The notes under the pieces were generated by a model. The model had not been told where the DNA came from, ran no database searches, and worked only from the letters and a program-made list of their open reading frames with translations. A stretch of 64,000 nt of DNA from Diphasiastrum complanatum (lineage: Eukaryota; Streptophyta; Lycopodiopsida; Lycopodiales; Lycopodiaceae), in assembly GCA_029204225.1 (NCBI GenBank), contig CM055113.1, forward strand, positions 34,148,362-34,212,361. Direction: 5' to 3'. The position numbers were made by a program, and so were the translations under genes. How positions within the stretch are numbered: position 1 is the first letter of the stretch; each line of letters opens with the position of its first letter. Positions 23,249-35,396 of this stretch are shown here, piece after piece.

Positions 23249-23954
23249 GTTTGCTATAACTCTTATAAGAGCTATTTCTGCTTGTGTAGATACAATTGTT
23301 ACCCAGCTTTATATGAAGTAAGTAAGCTTGACAGTAAGGTTATTACTACATCTGAGTTTCGAATGGCAGATCCTATTGTAGCCATTTGTTCAAGCAGATT
23401 TTTAACATTGTCGAGATGATTAGTTATTGATTCATTTTTTGACATTTGTTTTGAGATGAATTTTTTTCATAGAAATAATTTAGCAGAAATATCTAATTGA
23501 ATAATGTAGAGAGTATATAGAATGTTCCATACATTTGAAAATTTGGTCTTTGCTTAGACTAAGCAATAAATCTTGAATGTTCGAGAATAGTAAAGCAAAG
23601 GCGATTTCATCTTTTACTTCTTACTTTATAAGCGCTGCGGTTGTTGATCAGTAGTTAGAAGTTTTTCTTCCGTTTCTTCTATGATTTTCCAAACTCTTTA
23701 GCTAGTAAGATGCCTCTGATTTTGAATCTACACATGTGATAGTTACTATCATCCAGTTTGTTGATCGTCGACACTGTATTGCTGAAGGAATCCATTTGTG
23801 GATGATAATAACAAGTAGAATAATAAATGAAATGTTGGCGCTAGCTTTTATCAATCTATTATAGTTTAAGCAACCTATTAAGATTTAGGCAATAACCCAC
23901 TCTGACATATTCAAGCAATAATCAGCTCTATTACCATTTTGGGGCAGTAACCAA
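23249..23954. other. Intergenic DNA, nothing recognised
   Basis: AT-rich sequence with no domain, RNA gene or clear repeat boundary that I can see. Confidence 0.5.
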
Positions 23955-23966
23955 GTTTTGATACCA
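23955..23966 (-). promoter_or_regulatory. Minus-strand primer-site-like sequence left of an LTR
   Basis: Read on the minus strand this is TGGTATCAAAAC, a variant of the Met primer site. It directly abuts the left end of the LTR at 23967, whose right end is followed by a plus-strand primer site, giving a mirrored arrangement. Confidence 0.5.
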
Positions 23967-24496
23967 TGTTAAAAAAAAAATATGATGGATACACTTCAGG
24001 GATTCACTCTAAGTATGAAAATTGGAATACTCTAATTCGTATGAATAGGTAGATGCAACTACCTATTAGTTCTACGATTGTATGAATTTTTTTGCAAATT
24101 CCTTTTAATACTATTGATACTATCAGACAATCGATCTAACTTGCTATTTGGAGGCATCGTTGACAACCATAGTTGTTCTGATATATAGCCGATTAGTTCG
24201 ATCAATCAGTTAGCAATGTTAGATAGAACAAATAAATATTGTGAACTAAACCACGAACCTAAATGAATTAGTATGAATCGTATGAAATGTGGAAATAAGA
24301 TAAAGCTTAGTGATTGACATTTATGTGTTAAGATATTTTTGGAATGATTCTTGACAGATAATTCATTCAATAATGAAATGATAGTATTACGCTGATAGAG
24401 AGCATTTGAGTGTTGTGCGAACTTCTTAAGATAAGTCCTAAGTTTGTGATGATTGCTTTTGATGAACATATGGTATTTTCAATCTGATTCTTAACA
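23967..24496 (+). repeat. LTR with TGTTA/TAACA ends
   Basis: It starts TGTTAAAAAA, ends GATTCTTAACA, spans 530 bp and is followed by a perfect primer-binding site at 24497, so it is a 5' LTR on the plus strand. It introduces the family-B fragment that follows. Confidence 0.7.
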
Positions 24497-24508
24497 TGGT
24501 ATCAGAGC
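24497..24508 (+). promoter_or_regulatory. Primer-binding site
   Basis: TGGTATCAGAGC directly after the LTR end TTAACA. Confidence 0.9.
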
Positions 24509-25908
24509 TTTATAATTTTGCATGCCTGATCAGTGGATACAGCTTGTCATTGGCTCCACAATGAAGCAAGAAAATCCTTCTCGGGAGGTGAAATCTTGGA
24601 GAGGCAAAAGTTTGAAAAAATCTATTTTTCTTATTTTGTAGGTACCGAAGCATCGGAATCATAAGTGAGAAACGGAGGTACAGTCCCGGAGGCATAAAAA
24701 AGACCCCGGTAGCATCAGATAGATGGAAATCTATTGAATGGGAAGATTTTTACATTCTTTTCAAGTTGAAGTACCACGTGTGAGAGAGTTTTGCTGATAA
24801 GTCTTTTATTTGACTGTTTGGAAAATCGTAAATCACACTAGACAGTGTCTAGTACTGTCATTCACAGTGATGAAAAATTGTAATTTGTTGAAATTTTTTG
24901 CATACCTTTGTCCATTTTTGTGAAATGTGTGCAAGCAAGTAGTGTAGGTTTGAAAAACTCTATATTCTTCATCATTTGCAGTGAGAGTAGTTTGAGAAGT
25001 AGCCAACTGTGAGTAGAGTTGGATTTGTAGCTCATTGCTCCAAAAATCACTGACTTTTGTGAAGACTTCAGTGAAAAACAAAGATTTCTGGCAAGAAGAC
25101 AGTCCTTTGCAGATTTGTTGGTTGTGTTTTATTGTAGAGAAGGTGACGGTACTTACCGAAACGTTGAAAAAGACCCTGAAACTCATGTTCTAGGTTATGA
25201 AATGTCTACTTCCAATGGCAGAATGCCTAAAAAGGTCCAAAACGTCGGTAGAAATGCCCGCGAAACGCCTCCACCCCCTTGCAAAATGTCTTCAAAACGC
25301 CTCCATTCATGCCTAGTCAGTCGCTCTAAAAGGTTTGTGTATGCAAGTGCACTTCAGGTAGCTAACGAGTGAACGAGCTCCACTCCGAAGTTGCTACGTG
25401 TCAAAATAAAAGTCAAGGTTAATTTGGACCGTCCACATGTCCCAGATCAATGGCTCAAATTGATCGAAGAATCTGCACTTTAAATTTCCCTTCAATTGAA
25501 GAGTTCCACATGTGCCTCTATTTTCTGGGGCCCGGTCCAATCTTCTTAAGGCTTTGTCCAATAGTTGTTTTTTGTAGGAAAGCATAAAATAGAGTGACAT
25601 TTTGACCTCATTGAGGAAACTTTTTTTGGGATCTAATTAGACAAGAGCTATGTTGGTACAAAGGGTTACAAGCTAATATAAAAATCTTCGAAATTGGAGA
25701 TTTGTGCGCGATGGAGAAGGTTTTCAAAACGTAATAATTGCAAATTTTCAAGCTTAAAGACAGTTTTGAGGCCAAATACTTCAACTTGGCATAACTTCCT
25801 ATCCATAGCTCAAATTGAAAAGTTGTCACAGATGTCATTTATCAATTTTATAGTAAATTTTCCATTTTTACAGTCGAATTTACAATCAGAGGTCATCTAG
25901 GTGCATCA
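24509..25908 (+). other. Long leader of the family-B fragment
   Basis: About 1.4 kb separates the primer site from the gag ATG at 25909. A block at 24829-24863 matches the region upstream of element B near 8311-8350. Open frames in either direction carry no recognisable domain. Confidence 0.45.
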
Positions 25909-26257
25909 ATGGCAATTCTAATTGAAAGTGTGCTCAATGATTAGGAGTCGACAACTATGTAGTTTAGAAATTCAAATTGCAAGACATTTTGATGGAAAAG
26001 GAGATGTGGGAGAGCGTGACAGGTGAAGAGACAAGGCCAGTAATTGAAGAAGATTAGTGAGTTTTGACAGGAGAAAATGGAAAGCATAGAATGTCATCAA
26101 TTTATTAGTTACAGATGCCATCATTCCCTACATTTTAAATTTTGAAGGACCGAAAGCGGTTTGGAATATGTTGAAGGCATTGTTTGAGACAACAAATACA
26201 TCTCGAGTGCTATTCCTAAAGATGAAATTGCACACACTATGAATGGATGATGGCGCA
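25909..26257 (+). pseudogene. Copia family-B gag fragment
   Basis: From the ATG at 25909 the sequence follows the gag of element B at 8810-9155 base for base over long stretches, with in-frame stops (for example near 25942). It keeps the open frame at the point where B has its one-base frameshift (ILMEKEMWESVTGEE). Similarity stops abruptly at about 26257, where a GC-richer segment begins; the rest of gag and pol is missing. Confidence 0.85.
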
Positions 26258-26430
26258 GTGTTGGGCGGATTTTTTGTCGAAGGATTGGTCCCGTCAGAAT
26301 ATCCCCAGTGGGGGAAGGGCCCACACTGCCCTTACGCGAGTGATCAGAGTAACGTTGCTTCCAATCCCGGGGGTCATCCTAATCACCCCGTACTCCCGAG
26401 TCAATGAGAGTTTTCCAGGCTCTCAGAGAT
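26258..26430. other. GC-rich insert between two copia fragments
   Basis: This stretch starts GTGTTGGGCGG exactly where gag similarity ends and is markedly more GC-rich than its neighbours (CCCCAGTGGGGG, CAATCCCGGGGG). It begins like an LTR (TGTTGG), but no second boundary or primer site is clear. I do not recognise it. Confidence 0.4.
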
Positions 26431-26505
26431 ATGACCACTGGGAGATGAAATGGCTAATCATTTCAGTGTTTGGCCTAACTTCTCACATTCTCAGTCTATA
26501 GAGCG

Positions 26506-29500
26506 ATGCAAGGAATTGATACTAGTGCTTCACTTGCTACTTTGGAGCAAGAGCTTGAAGCTAGTGGTGATCTCTTCAACCAAGACTATGCTTTTGTGTC
26601 TAATATTGCTTCTACTAGTACTACTACATCTATGAGGAATTCAGATTATGTTTTGCAAGTTGCTAATTTTCAGCCCATTGAATGGGTGATTGATAGTGGT
26701 GCTACTCGTCATATGACTTCTCGTAAAGAAGCAATCACTAAATTAGTGAAAGTGCAAAATGGAAGTAAGGTACAATGTGCGGATGATGCATCTTATTCTA
26801 TTCATGGAAGTGGAATTGTAGCCATCATTTTGCCTAATGGTGAAGAAAAGTACATTAAGAATGTGCTTTATGTTCCGAGAATCAAGAAGAATCTTCTTTC
26901 GGTTTCAACTATGTTGAAGCCAAGACTAGTTGTTGAGTTTAAAGAAGATAAGTGTCTTGTCAAGGATCCTAAAAGATCACTCTTGATTATTGTTTCGGGA
27001 ACAATGCATGCTGGCTTATTCATTATGGATACCTATGAGCGACGAATTTCCTCTACATGTCTTGTTGCTTCTACATCACAATCATTGGAGTTGGCTGAAT
27101 TGTGGCACGCAAGGTTTGGGCATCTCAACTTTGCAAGTTTGAAGAAGCTAAAGACATTTAATATGGTAGAAGACATTCCTACTATTGAGCAGCTGGAAGG
27201 GCATCTATGCGAGGGGTGCATACTTGGAAAGTTTCAAAGGAAACCTTTTCCAATCGATGGAACTATAAGGGTTCTTGATAAATTTGATTTGGTTCATAGT
27301 GATGTTTGTGGTCCAATGAGGACCGAATCCATTGGTATATGGTCCCATGAGCATACCCTCTTTGGGTCAAGCTCTATATTTTATCACATTCATTGATGAC
27401 TACTCCCGATTCATCATAATTATGTTCGTAAATAAATCAGAAGCATTTCAATTGCTTCAAGGAGTTCAAGCAATTCACTAAGAACCAAAATGGTTAGAGA
27501 ATCAAGACCATTCAGTCTGATTTAGAGGGAGAATACTTATCAAATGAAATGGCGGACTACATATCATCATGCAGCGTGCACCATCAGCTCACAACCACCT
27601 ACATTCCACAACAGAATGGTGTAGCTGAGCGAAAGAATCGTACATTGTTGGAAGTTGCACGATCCATGACTATCAACGCTCAATTATCCTAGAACTTCTG
27701 GGCTGAAGCAATCTCTACAGCATGCTATCTGCACAATTATTCCAGCACGAAGGTAGGCGACTCCAAGACACTCTTTGAAGCCTGCTACGGCTACAAACCA
27801 AGTCTGAAACATTTACGTATATTCGGATGTCTCTGCTATGCTCAAATTTTGTTTGATCTAATAAAGAAATTATACCTAGTAAGTTGTAAGTATATCTTTA
27901 TCGACTATTCAACATCACACAAGGCATATCGTATCTATGATGTTGACACATGGCAAATCTCAGTCAGCCGTGATGTTGTCTTCCTTGAAGACAAGTTTCA
28001 CGATTTCAAGTAGAAGCAACAAATGCAAAAGTCTGTCACAATAGCTCCATTCTCTATCGATAGGCACCAACCTACGAATGTTCAAATACAGGAGTTTGTC
28101 CCAACAGCTCCATTCACCATCAATGAGCTTAGACCCACGACTGTTCAACCACAAGATGAAGCTATCCCAATCATTCACCCAGAAAAAACATCAACTCAAG
28201 CACCTGCAGTCCAAAGATCTACACGTCAACGACAACAACTTGATCATTTCATCTCTCAGGCATTCATCAGTCATGATGAACCTGCCACTGTTGTAGAAGC
28301 ACTATCATCATCAGATGAAGACAACTGGAAGGCTACAATGGATTCTGAGTATAGTTCCTTGATGAAGAACAAGACCTGGAGTCTTGTTAATCCTCATACA
28401 TGCATAAACCTATCGACTCTATAAGGATCTTCAAGCTAAAGCTTAAGCCAGATGGATCAATATTCAAATGGAAAGTTCGCTTAGTGGTTACAGGATTTGA
28501 ACAAGTATATGGAATAGATTACACTGACACCTTCAATCCAATGGTAAAACATCATTCTATTGCGCACCTCGTTGACTATAGCTGTTGCAAGGATCTGGAC
28601 ATTCACCAGATGGACGTCCAGACAGTGTTCCTTTATGGACATATACAAGAAGACATATTTATTTATCAACCAAAAGGTTACGTCCTTCAAGGCCAAGAGC
28701 ATTTGGTATGTAAATTGCACAAGGCAATATATGGCCTCAAGCAAGCTCCCCGAGCCTGGTATGAAAGAATCAACGAAAGATATGTGCCCCAGAACTCAAG
28801 CAGATCAGCAAGAAATGTGCAGATATCCTTATCAGTCTGTCATAGGACCTATGATGTATTCTATGATCTCTACACGACCTGATCTTGCATATGTGGTAAG
28901 CACACTGTCTCAATACATGTCCAATCCAGGCCTCCAACATTGGAAGTCTCTACAAAGAGTATTGAAGTACATCCAAGCTATGAAGCACTATGCTTTGAGC
29001 TATAACGGTAATACAGAGGCTGCACTTTCGCTAATCACTTATTCAGATTCAGATTGGGCAGGAGACGTGGATACCAGAAAATCTACATCAAGTTATATTT
29101 GTTTCTTTATAGGAGGACCCATTTCATGGAACACCAGAAAGCAAAAATGCATTTCGTTGTCCTCTATAGAATTCGAATATGTTGCAGCTACATCAGTAGT
29201 GAAGGAGATAATCTGACTCAGAAGGTTGCTATAGGATCTGTAATTCCCACAGATCGGTCCAACAATACTTCAGTGTGACAATCAGAGCCGCAGAGCTCTA
29301 TCTCTGAACCCACGTACTCATGCTAGAACTAAACACGTACAAGTTCAATTTTATCTTCTTAGAGAGAAAGTTCAGAATAGGGATGCTGTACTAAGTTACT
29401 GTTACACAGGCAGTATGTTGGCTAATATTTTGACAAAGCCATTGTCTAGAGAGAAACATTCTACCTTAGTAGATATGATAAATCTCAATTGCGATGCAGA

Positions 29501-29510
29501 TTCGTAGCAG
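26506..29510 (+). pseudogene. Copia element C gag-pol remnant
   Basis: The 5' part is missing; the frame from 26506 enters at the gag end and shows an intact protease motif (DSGATRHM, about 26692), GAG-pre-integrase (LWHARFGHLN, CEGC) and the first integrase block (HSDVCGPM). Near 27345 the frame is lost and the rest of integrase is scattered over frames with stops. A tether region (QRSTRQRQQ) leads into reverse transcriptase from about 28290 (NKTWSLV, then QMDVQTVFLYG and YGLKQAPRAWYE), which is cut near 28780. The deletion takes out the YVDD core. The connection (RPDLAYVVSTLSQYM) and RNase H (YSDSDWAGDVDTRKS, then TKHVQVQF) follow to a stop near 29507. It resembles C2 at 46 kb throughout. 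Confidence 0.88.
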
Positions 29511-29526
29511 TAAGCTTAAGGGGGAG

Positions 29527-30021
29527 TGTTGGAATTTAATCTAACTCCTACTCCTTCCAATAGCCCTCCTTCCTTCTCTCAAAACTACTCTCTCAGAGAT
29601 GTCTACAAAAAATGAGTCTGCATTTTTACATTGAATGTCACAACAGGAGAAAAACTTGACAAAGACTTCCACTAAAGGTTTTGCGAAAAAGACGACAAAA
29701 TGTTCACTGAAGGTTTCAATCCATTTCACACACTTTTAGATATGCGACAATTCTCTTGAAAAATACAAAAAATGTGACACTCTGCAGATTTATACAAGAT
29801 TCAAGTACAGACTATCTACATCTTCACGCTCCAATAACGACTGTCCTAATTAGTCAGTTAAACTATCTTGTAATATTGTAAAGTTAGAATAACACAAGAT
29901 CTACCAGCTACTATAAGTAAATCAGTGACTAGAGTAGTAAGAGAGGATGCATGAAGATACTCCATCAAAGATCAAACGACCAAAACGGGTCTTCACAACA
30001 GCTGACTCCTCAGAGTTGGTG

Positions 30022-30095
<74 letters not shown>

Positions 30096-30184
30096 TAAAA
30101 TATTCAGAACGATAACTATTGTTTTGTTTCTGTAAGTAGGATCACGCACATATCAGCGCAATTGTATTGTGATCTAATCCTACA
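29527..30184 (+). repeat. LTR of copia C, with an embedded microsatellite
   Basis: The purine tract AAGGGGGAG leads into TGTTGGAATTTAATC. Related LTRs lie at 47512-48100 (plus) and about 38480-38795 (minus). The end is placed at CCTACA by comparison with the C2 copy. A (TA)n(GA)n tract at about 30023-30095 enlarges it. The gag end of element D follows directly with no primer site, so this LTR may double as the left boundary of a 5'-deleted D. Confidence 0.75.
30023..30095. repeat. Compound microsatellite (TA)n(GA)n
   Basis: Pure TA run followed by a pure GA run, inside the C-family LTR. Open frames here are artefacts. Confidence 0.97.
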
Positions 30185-30299
30185 AGAGGAGATCAGAAGA
30201 TTAGCATCCTCCTCAGGCTCAGGATCATATCCTCAAGTTCTATATTCAAAAATCAGAAGTTTAGATCCAAGAGATCTACAAAGTCAAGCTCTACTGACA

Positions 30300-33115
30300 A
30301 GAAGAGCAACATGCAGTCTGGACCAAATTCCGGTTCAGGCTCGAATTCAAGCTCTTCATCATTCCAACTAGTGCAGAATCTTTTCTGCAAATACTGTAAG
30401 AGGACTGGCCACGAAATTAAGGACTGCCAAACTTTGAAGTAAAACAACAAAAATAAGAAACAGTTCCAACAACAAGCACATACTGCTACAGCTAGCAGTC
30501 ACTCAAATCAACAACAAGAAGAAAAAGATAAAGTAGCTTTCATGACCAAAGTTGGAGAACAACAGGATATCGATTCCTGGTATCTAGATTTCGAAGCAAC
30601 TCAACACATGACTCACTCACCATTGCGACTGGTTCACAGACTACAAGTCATTCACCCACTCTCGAGTTGTGCAACTTGGAGACAACTCATCACATTCAAT
30701 CAAAGGTGAAGGAATAGTCAGAGTTGAATTCAAAAGAGTTGAAGTTAAGTTGCTGTCTAATGTTCTTGACGTTCCAAATATGACCAAAAATCTGCTCTCA
30801 GTTAGCAGAATCACCGATTCAGGTCGGAAAGTCAAATTCAATACATAAGACTGCACAATTCTTGACAAATCCTGGAAGGCTCTAGCCTATGAAAGAAGAA
30901 GCGGCTATCTATACAAACTCAGCCATTGCTATTCTTCTAACAATCAAGCTCTTCACACAACCACTTCTGAATCAACTATTGTGCTGTGGCATTTCAGACT
31001 TGGCCATCTTAACTTCAACAGTATTCAACAAATGTCAACTTAGAGTCTAGTACAAGAAAAGCTTTCAGTCAGCAAGCCAACTTCTTCATGCGAAAGCTGT
31101 ATTATTAGCAAGCATGCAAGAAGTACCTTCAGTTCAGACTCAATTCACACATCCAAGGGTTTGCTTGACCTTGTACATAGCGACATTTGTGGCCTGATGC
31201 AGACTGTTTCCACAGGAGGAGCTCTCTATTTCCTAACCTTCATCGACGACTTCTCTCGAAGGACTGCAACCTACTATCTGAAGAACAACTCTGAAGCATT
31301 CAAGTTCTTCATGCAGTTCAAGGCGTCTGTAGAGAACCAGACCCATAGGAAGATCAAGGCTCTACGCACAGATGGAGGGGGAGAGTACATCTCCACAAAA
31401 TTCAAGGAGTTCTGCAAGGCCAACAGGATACATCAACAATATACAACCATCTACTCACCTCAGTCCAATGGTGTAGCTGAACGGAAGAATCGGACACTCA
31501 TCGAGAGTGCCAAGAACATGATGGCCCATGTCTCTCTTCCAAAGAAATTATGGGCAGAAATTGTTACTATAGCTGCCTATTTATAGAATCGATCCATCAC
31601 CAAAGCCCTGAATGGCAAGATATCTTATGAGGTGTGGACATGATCAAAACCATCACTCAAACATATTCGAGTGTTTGGATGCATCACTTTCGCTCAGATC
31701 CCTAAGGATCTAAGAAGAAAGCTAGATGACAAGAGCATGAAAACGATTTTCATTGGCTATTCCCCATATTATAAGCCATACAAGCTCTAAAATTTGGACA
31801 CCGAGAAGGCATTCACCAGTAGAGATGTCATTTTTGTGGAAGACCAGTTCATCGACCACAAGGAAAAGTCGTTGATAATTCTGACCCAAGAATCGAGCAA
31901 CCAAACAATTCCGATCCAGGGATTGAAATGCTGAATAACGACGATGACTCAAACAATGAGTCAGAACCTCAACGAGTCAACCCACATCAGAGGACCGAAG
32001 TTCAACCCAGAAAGTCGAACAGGTCCAGACAGTCTCCATCCAGATTTATGGATGATCTGGCCTGCTACTTCATGTAAGAACCAAACACAGTTGCTGAGGC
32101 GATGTCTACTCCTGATGTTGACTAGTGGAAAGCAGCGATGGACACTGAATTCAACTCTCTTGTGGAGAATTAGACATGGACACTCACTGAGCTGCCAAAG
32201 GACCAGAAACTAGTTCCATGCAAATGGATATTCAAAGCAAAGTATGACGCTGAAGGAAGGCTAAATCGATACAAGGCCAGGCCAGTCGCCAAAGGCTTTT
32301 TCCAGATTCCAGATCTAGATTATTCAGAAACCTTGTCGAACATGCTTCGATCCGCCTACTCCTCTACTTTGTAGCCGTAGCAGATCTTGAAGTCCACCAG
32401 ATGGATGTCCAGACCGCTTTCCTCAATAGAACCATCGAAGAGAAACTCTACATGACGCAGCCAGAGGGATACGAACTCAATGGCAAGCAACAACACTTTG
32501 TATGCAAAATTCACAAGGCGCTCTACTAGCTAACACAGTCATTCAGAGCCTGGTTCTAGAAGATCAACGCATTTCTGATAGAGAATGATTTTATTCCAAA
32601 CTCAGCAGACTCGAATGTCTACTTCAAGTCTGTATCATATTACTTCATTATCATCACTCTCTACGTGTCTCAGAATTCAAATTCAACGAGATCGACCCAG
32701 CAGAGACTGATCTTTATCAGTCAGCAATGATATCTCAACAACGTGTTGGAAAAATATGGAATGGCCAACTACAAACCAAGTGACTTTCCACTCGACTCTG
32801 GACTATAGCTACCAAAGGAACCACTCGACACTGGACTATAGCTACCAAAACCTTGCAAACCACTTCCTACAACAATCTATTGTGACAATCAAAACACAAT
32901 AGCGCTATCTCTCAATCCGAGATTTCACTCTCGAAGCAAACATATAGAAATCAAGTATCATTACCTTATAGAGAATGTGCACAAGAAGGAAGTAGAACTG
33001 GTTTTCTGCAAAACAAACTACATGGCAGTAAATTACTTCACAAAGGCTCTATCAAAGGAGCAGCATCTCAGATTTAATGATATGTTAAATCTGAAGATCA
33101 AAGTTTTTCAAGATC
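30300..33115 (+). pseudogene. Copia element D gag-pol remnant
   Basis: Starts inside gag with a CCHC knuckle (CKYCKRTGHEIKDC, 30386-30427), then a protease whose catalytic DSGA reads DFEA (about 30584-30600), GAG-pre-integrase (LWHFRLGHLNFNS, about 30988), and a clean integrase frame at 31161-31586 with HSDICG, FIDDFSR, RTDGGGEY and SPQSNGVAERKN. The KTIFIGYS motif follows near 31740. Reverse transcriptase from about 32140 is full of stops (KWIFKAKYDAEG, VHQMDVQTAFLN) and its YVDD region is deleted or unreadable. RNase H ends with CDNQNTIALSLNPRFHSRSKHIEIKYHY and a stop at about 33120. Several in-frame stops arise from CAG to TAG or TGG to TAG type changes. Confidence 0.88.
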
Positions 33116-33130
33116 CACATTAAGGGAGAG

Positions 33131-33490
33131 TGTTACATTTCTTATGCTTAGTCTTAAACAAATCGTTCAAGTAATGAGCATCCTGAAAAACCAAAGGCTG
33201 ACAACATGTTTTCGGGCCTTCACATTTTTTTTTGAGATTTCTTGTGCCTTAAACATTTTTAAGACACCTTCTCCTTTTTCATCTTTTTTGCAACTTTGTG
33301 AAAAAAGCGACACAATGGCCAAGTGGCCAGAATGTCTTAGAAATCATTTTTTAAGACATATTCTCCTTTTTTTGCCTTTTTCGCAACTTCGCAAAAAATG
33401 CGACACAGTGGCCAAGTGGCCAGAATGTCGGATATGCTCAAGAGTTACGAGAATCGTACATTACTTGTTTGTTCCACGAAAGATACAAGT
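33131..33490 (+). repeat. 3' LTR of copia D (right end uncertain)
   Basis: AAGGGAGAG at 33122-33130 is a polypurine tract and TGTTACATTTC starts the LTR. The right end cannot be fixed; a TGGTATGAC near 33494 may mark a former primer site. Confidence 0.55.
33256..33429 (+). repeat. 92-bp direct repeat in the D LTR, two copies
   Basis: Copies at 33256-33336 and 33348-33429 each run from TTTTTAAGACA through GCAACTT, a GCGACACA-like core and TGGCCAAGTGGCCA to GAATGTC. TGGCCA...TGGCCA can pair with itself. GCGACA also marks the C-family LTRs and the 45.7-kb minisatellite. Confidence 0.85.
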
Positions 33491-33866
33491 ATTGGTATGA
33501 CATGGATTTGTCCCATATACTTACTTCATATACTTATGTACTAATCCAAGCTACTTATTTTTTTGCGATTTGCTGCACATTTTGTACAACTACTTTTCAA
33601 TGCATAACTAATGATTTAGTAGAAAGATAAAGACCAAAACCAATATTTTGATCAGTATGGCAGTCGTCCTGATCTGGTGAGGATATGGTTTGGCCTCGCT
33701 ATAAGCAACACTCAGTAAGAGAAGATTGGACAATAACATTTTATTTACATTGCATGTTGTCTAGTGTGGTGGGATAGTGACAGGTACCAACTGGATGCTA
33801 TAGACCTGGGTTATGGGGAGTCCCTTCCTCCCCGTAATCTATTCATTCAAACTTTGATATGTTGGC
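33491..33866. other. Intergenic DNA, nothing recognised
   Basis: No domain or clear repeat visible between the D LTR and the decayed coding stretch that follows. Confidence 0.5.
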
Positions 33867-34973
33867 ATGAAAAGAGTTGTCATGTTGCACAGTTTTATCA
33901 TTGAGACTGATCGTGCTACCTGTAACGCTGCTGGACTAGAAGATAAGGTTCTATGTATGGTCAACCTTTTGGATACATTACATTGGGTTAAGATTTACAT
34001 GGAGTACGGTAAAAGCAAAATTGACCCGTTGGGCATTATTGAAAAATTCATTGATGACTTGGTTGAGCTTGCTGATAAGTATGAGGAAGAAGAGAAATTC
34101 TATACTATTGCATATCCGAAAAGGTTTTTCCTGTCTTGAAAAAGAAAATGGCCTTATTTCTGCTGAGCTCACTCTTGCTATACCCGATTCACTACCACCG
34201 CCACACCATCTTGTCTTTATTGATGAGCAGACAAGGATAGTGCTTCGTAACTTGAAATTTTCTCCCAAGATATCGATGATGCTGGTGATCAATCCGCTTC
34301 TGAATTCTGTCAATCTAAAAATTGTCGAGTCCCTATGGTCCCCGAGCATACTATTGAATTCAAATCCGCCCGTATTGCTTATAAACTTTGGAGCCTACCT
34401 TCAGTCAATTTTCTTGCTCCTTTACCTATTAAGCTTTGGATTATACTTGCACATTTGACTGAAAAAGAGGTACAGACTTGCAAACTTGCTTTCTTAAACA
34501 AGATTTCTATCCTTGAGACACCCATTGCCTTTGACAATATTATACACATAAACAAATTTTAGCCTTCTAGATGCCCTTATGAGCAGACTTGGGCACGAGT
34601 ACGAGGCCATTTTGATACTGGTTTCAACAGAATGAATCTTCACCAAGCTAGAATTTGGAACTGGAAAAGACCCTTCTTTAAATGCAGATGCGGTGACAAA
34701 TGTAAGAACAATTCCTCCATTATCTAGTTTGATCATGCTATCTGGTACATGATGAATAATCTGAACAAATTCTTCCCTGGGGCTTCGCTACAAAATCAAC
34801 TTAATGTCTTCTTTCTTTGGCTACACAAGCCTATTAGGGATGTTGTCAAATCACACCTGACTTTCCTTTTTATCCGCCAATATATGATAGACGCATCCAT
34901 TGAGCTTGCTGCAAATCCTTCTGCCAAACTCCTTGCAAACCTGGGCGATGCCGATAATATTAGAGAAATTGAA
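33867..34973 (+). pseudogene. Decayed coding stretch of unknown origin
   Basis: Successive plus-strand frames look protein-coding when joined by eye across frame changes: 33867-34139 (charged, with VELADKYEEEEKF), 34335-34562 (LWIILAHLTEKEVQTCKLAF) and 34749-34973 (VFFLWLHKPIRDVVKSHLTF). Just before the last block a C-x-C-x(3)-C cluster and an FDHAIW string near 34680-34745 recall the zinc-knuckle tail of LINE reverse transcriptases. I cannot assign a family. It is clearly no longer translatable as one protein. Confidence 0.4.
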
Positions 34974-35396
34974 TGATTGCTCAAAAGACCTAGCTTTTCC
35001 ACGTTACAAGTTCTTATAAAATTCTAATAAAAAAACTTTCACATTTTGTTATCTTAGGCCAAGGTGTGAGTGAAAGAAAGAAATTCACAGGATACAAAGG
35101 GAAAGAAGGTCAAGGCAGTGGTACAAAGGATGATTTGCCAGTAAAGAAACTGGATTTCTTCAGGGATTGACATGCTTGCAAGATGATGAAGTTTTAAATA
35201 GAAGGGAAATTATAAAGAATACGGTGGATCGACTATAGCTCAATACACATAATGCTAAGGAAAAACTCTTTCTACATTTACTTTACCGCAATAGGATATT
35301 TAAGACCATTCATGTGAAGCAATTTTACGCTCGTTGTTTACTACAATTATTCGGCTTTATACATGATGTTAGAAATCCATAAATCATAATATGGAT

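Noticed and set aside
24833-25372. Open frames in the leader before the 25.9-kb gag fragment
   Set aside because: Related sequence upstream of element B does not keep them open, and they contain no domain.
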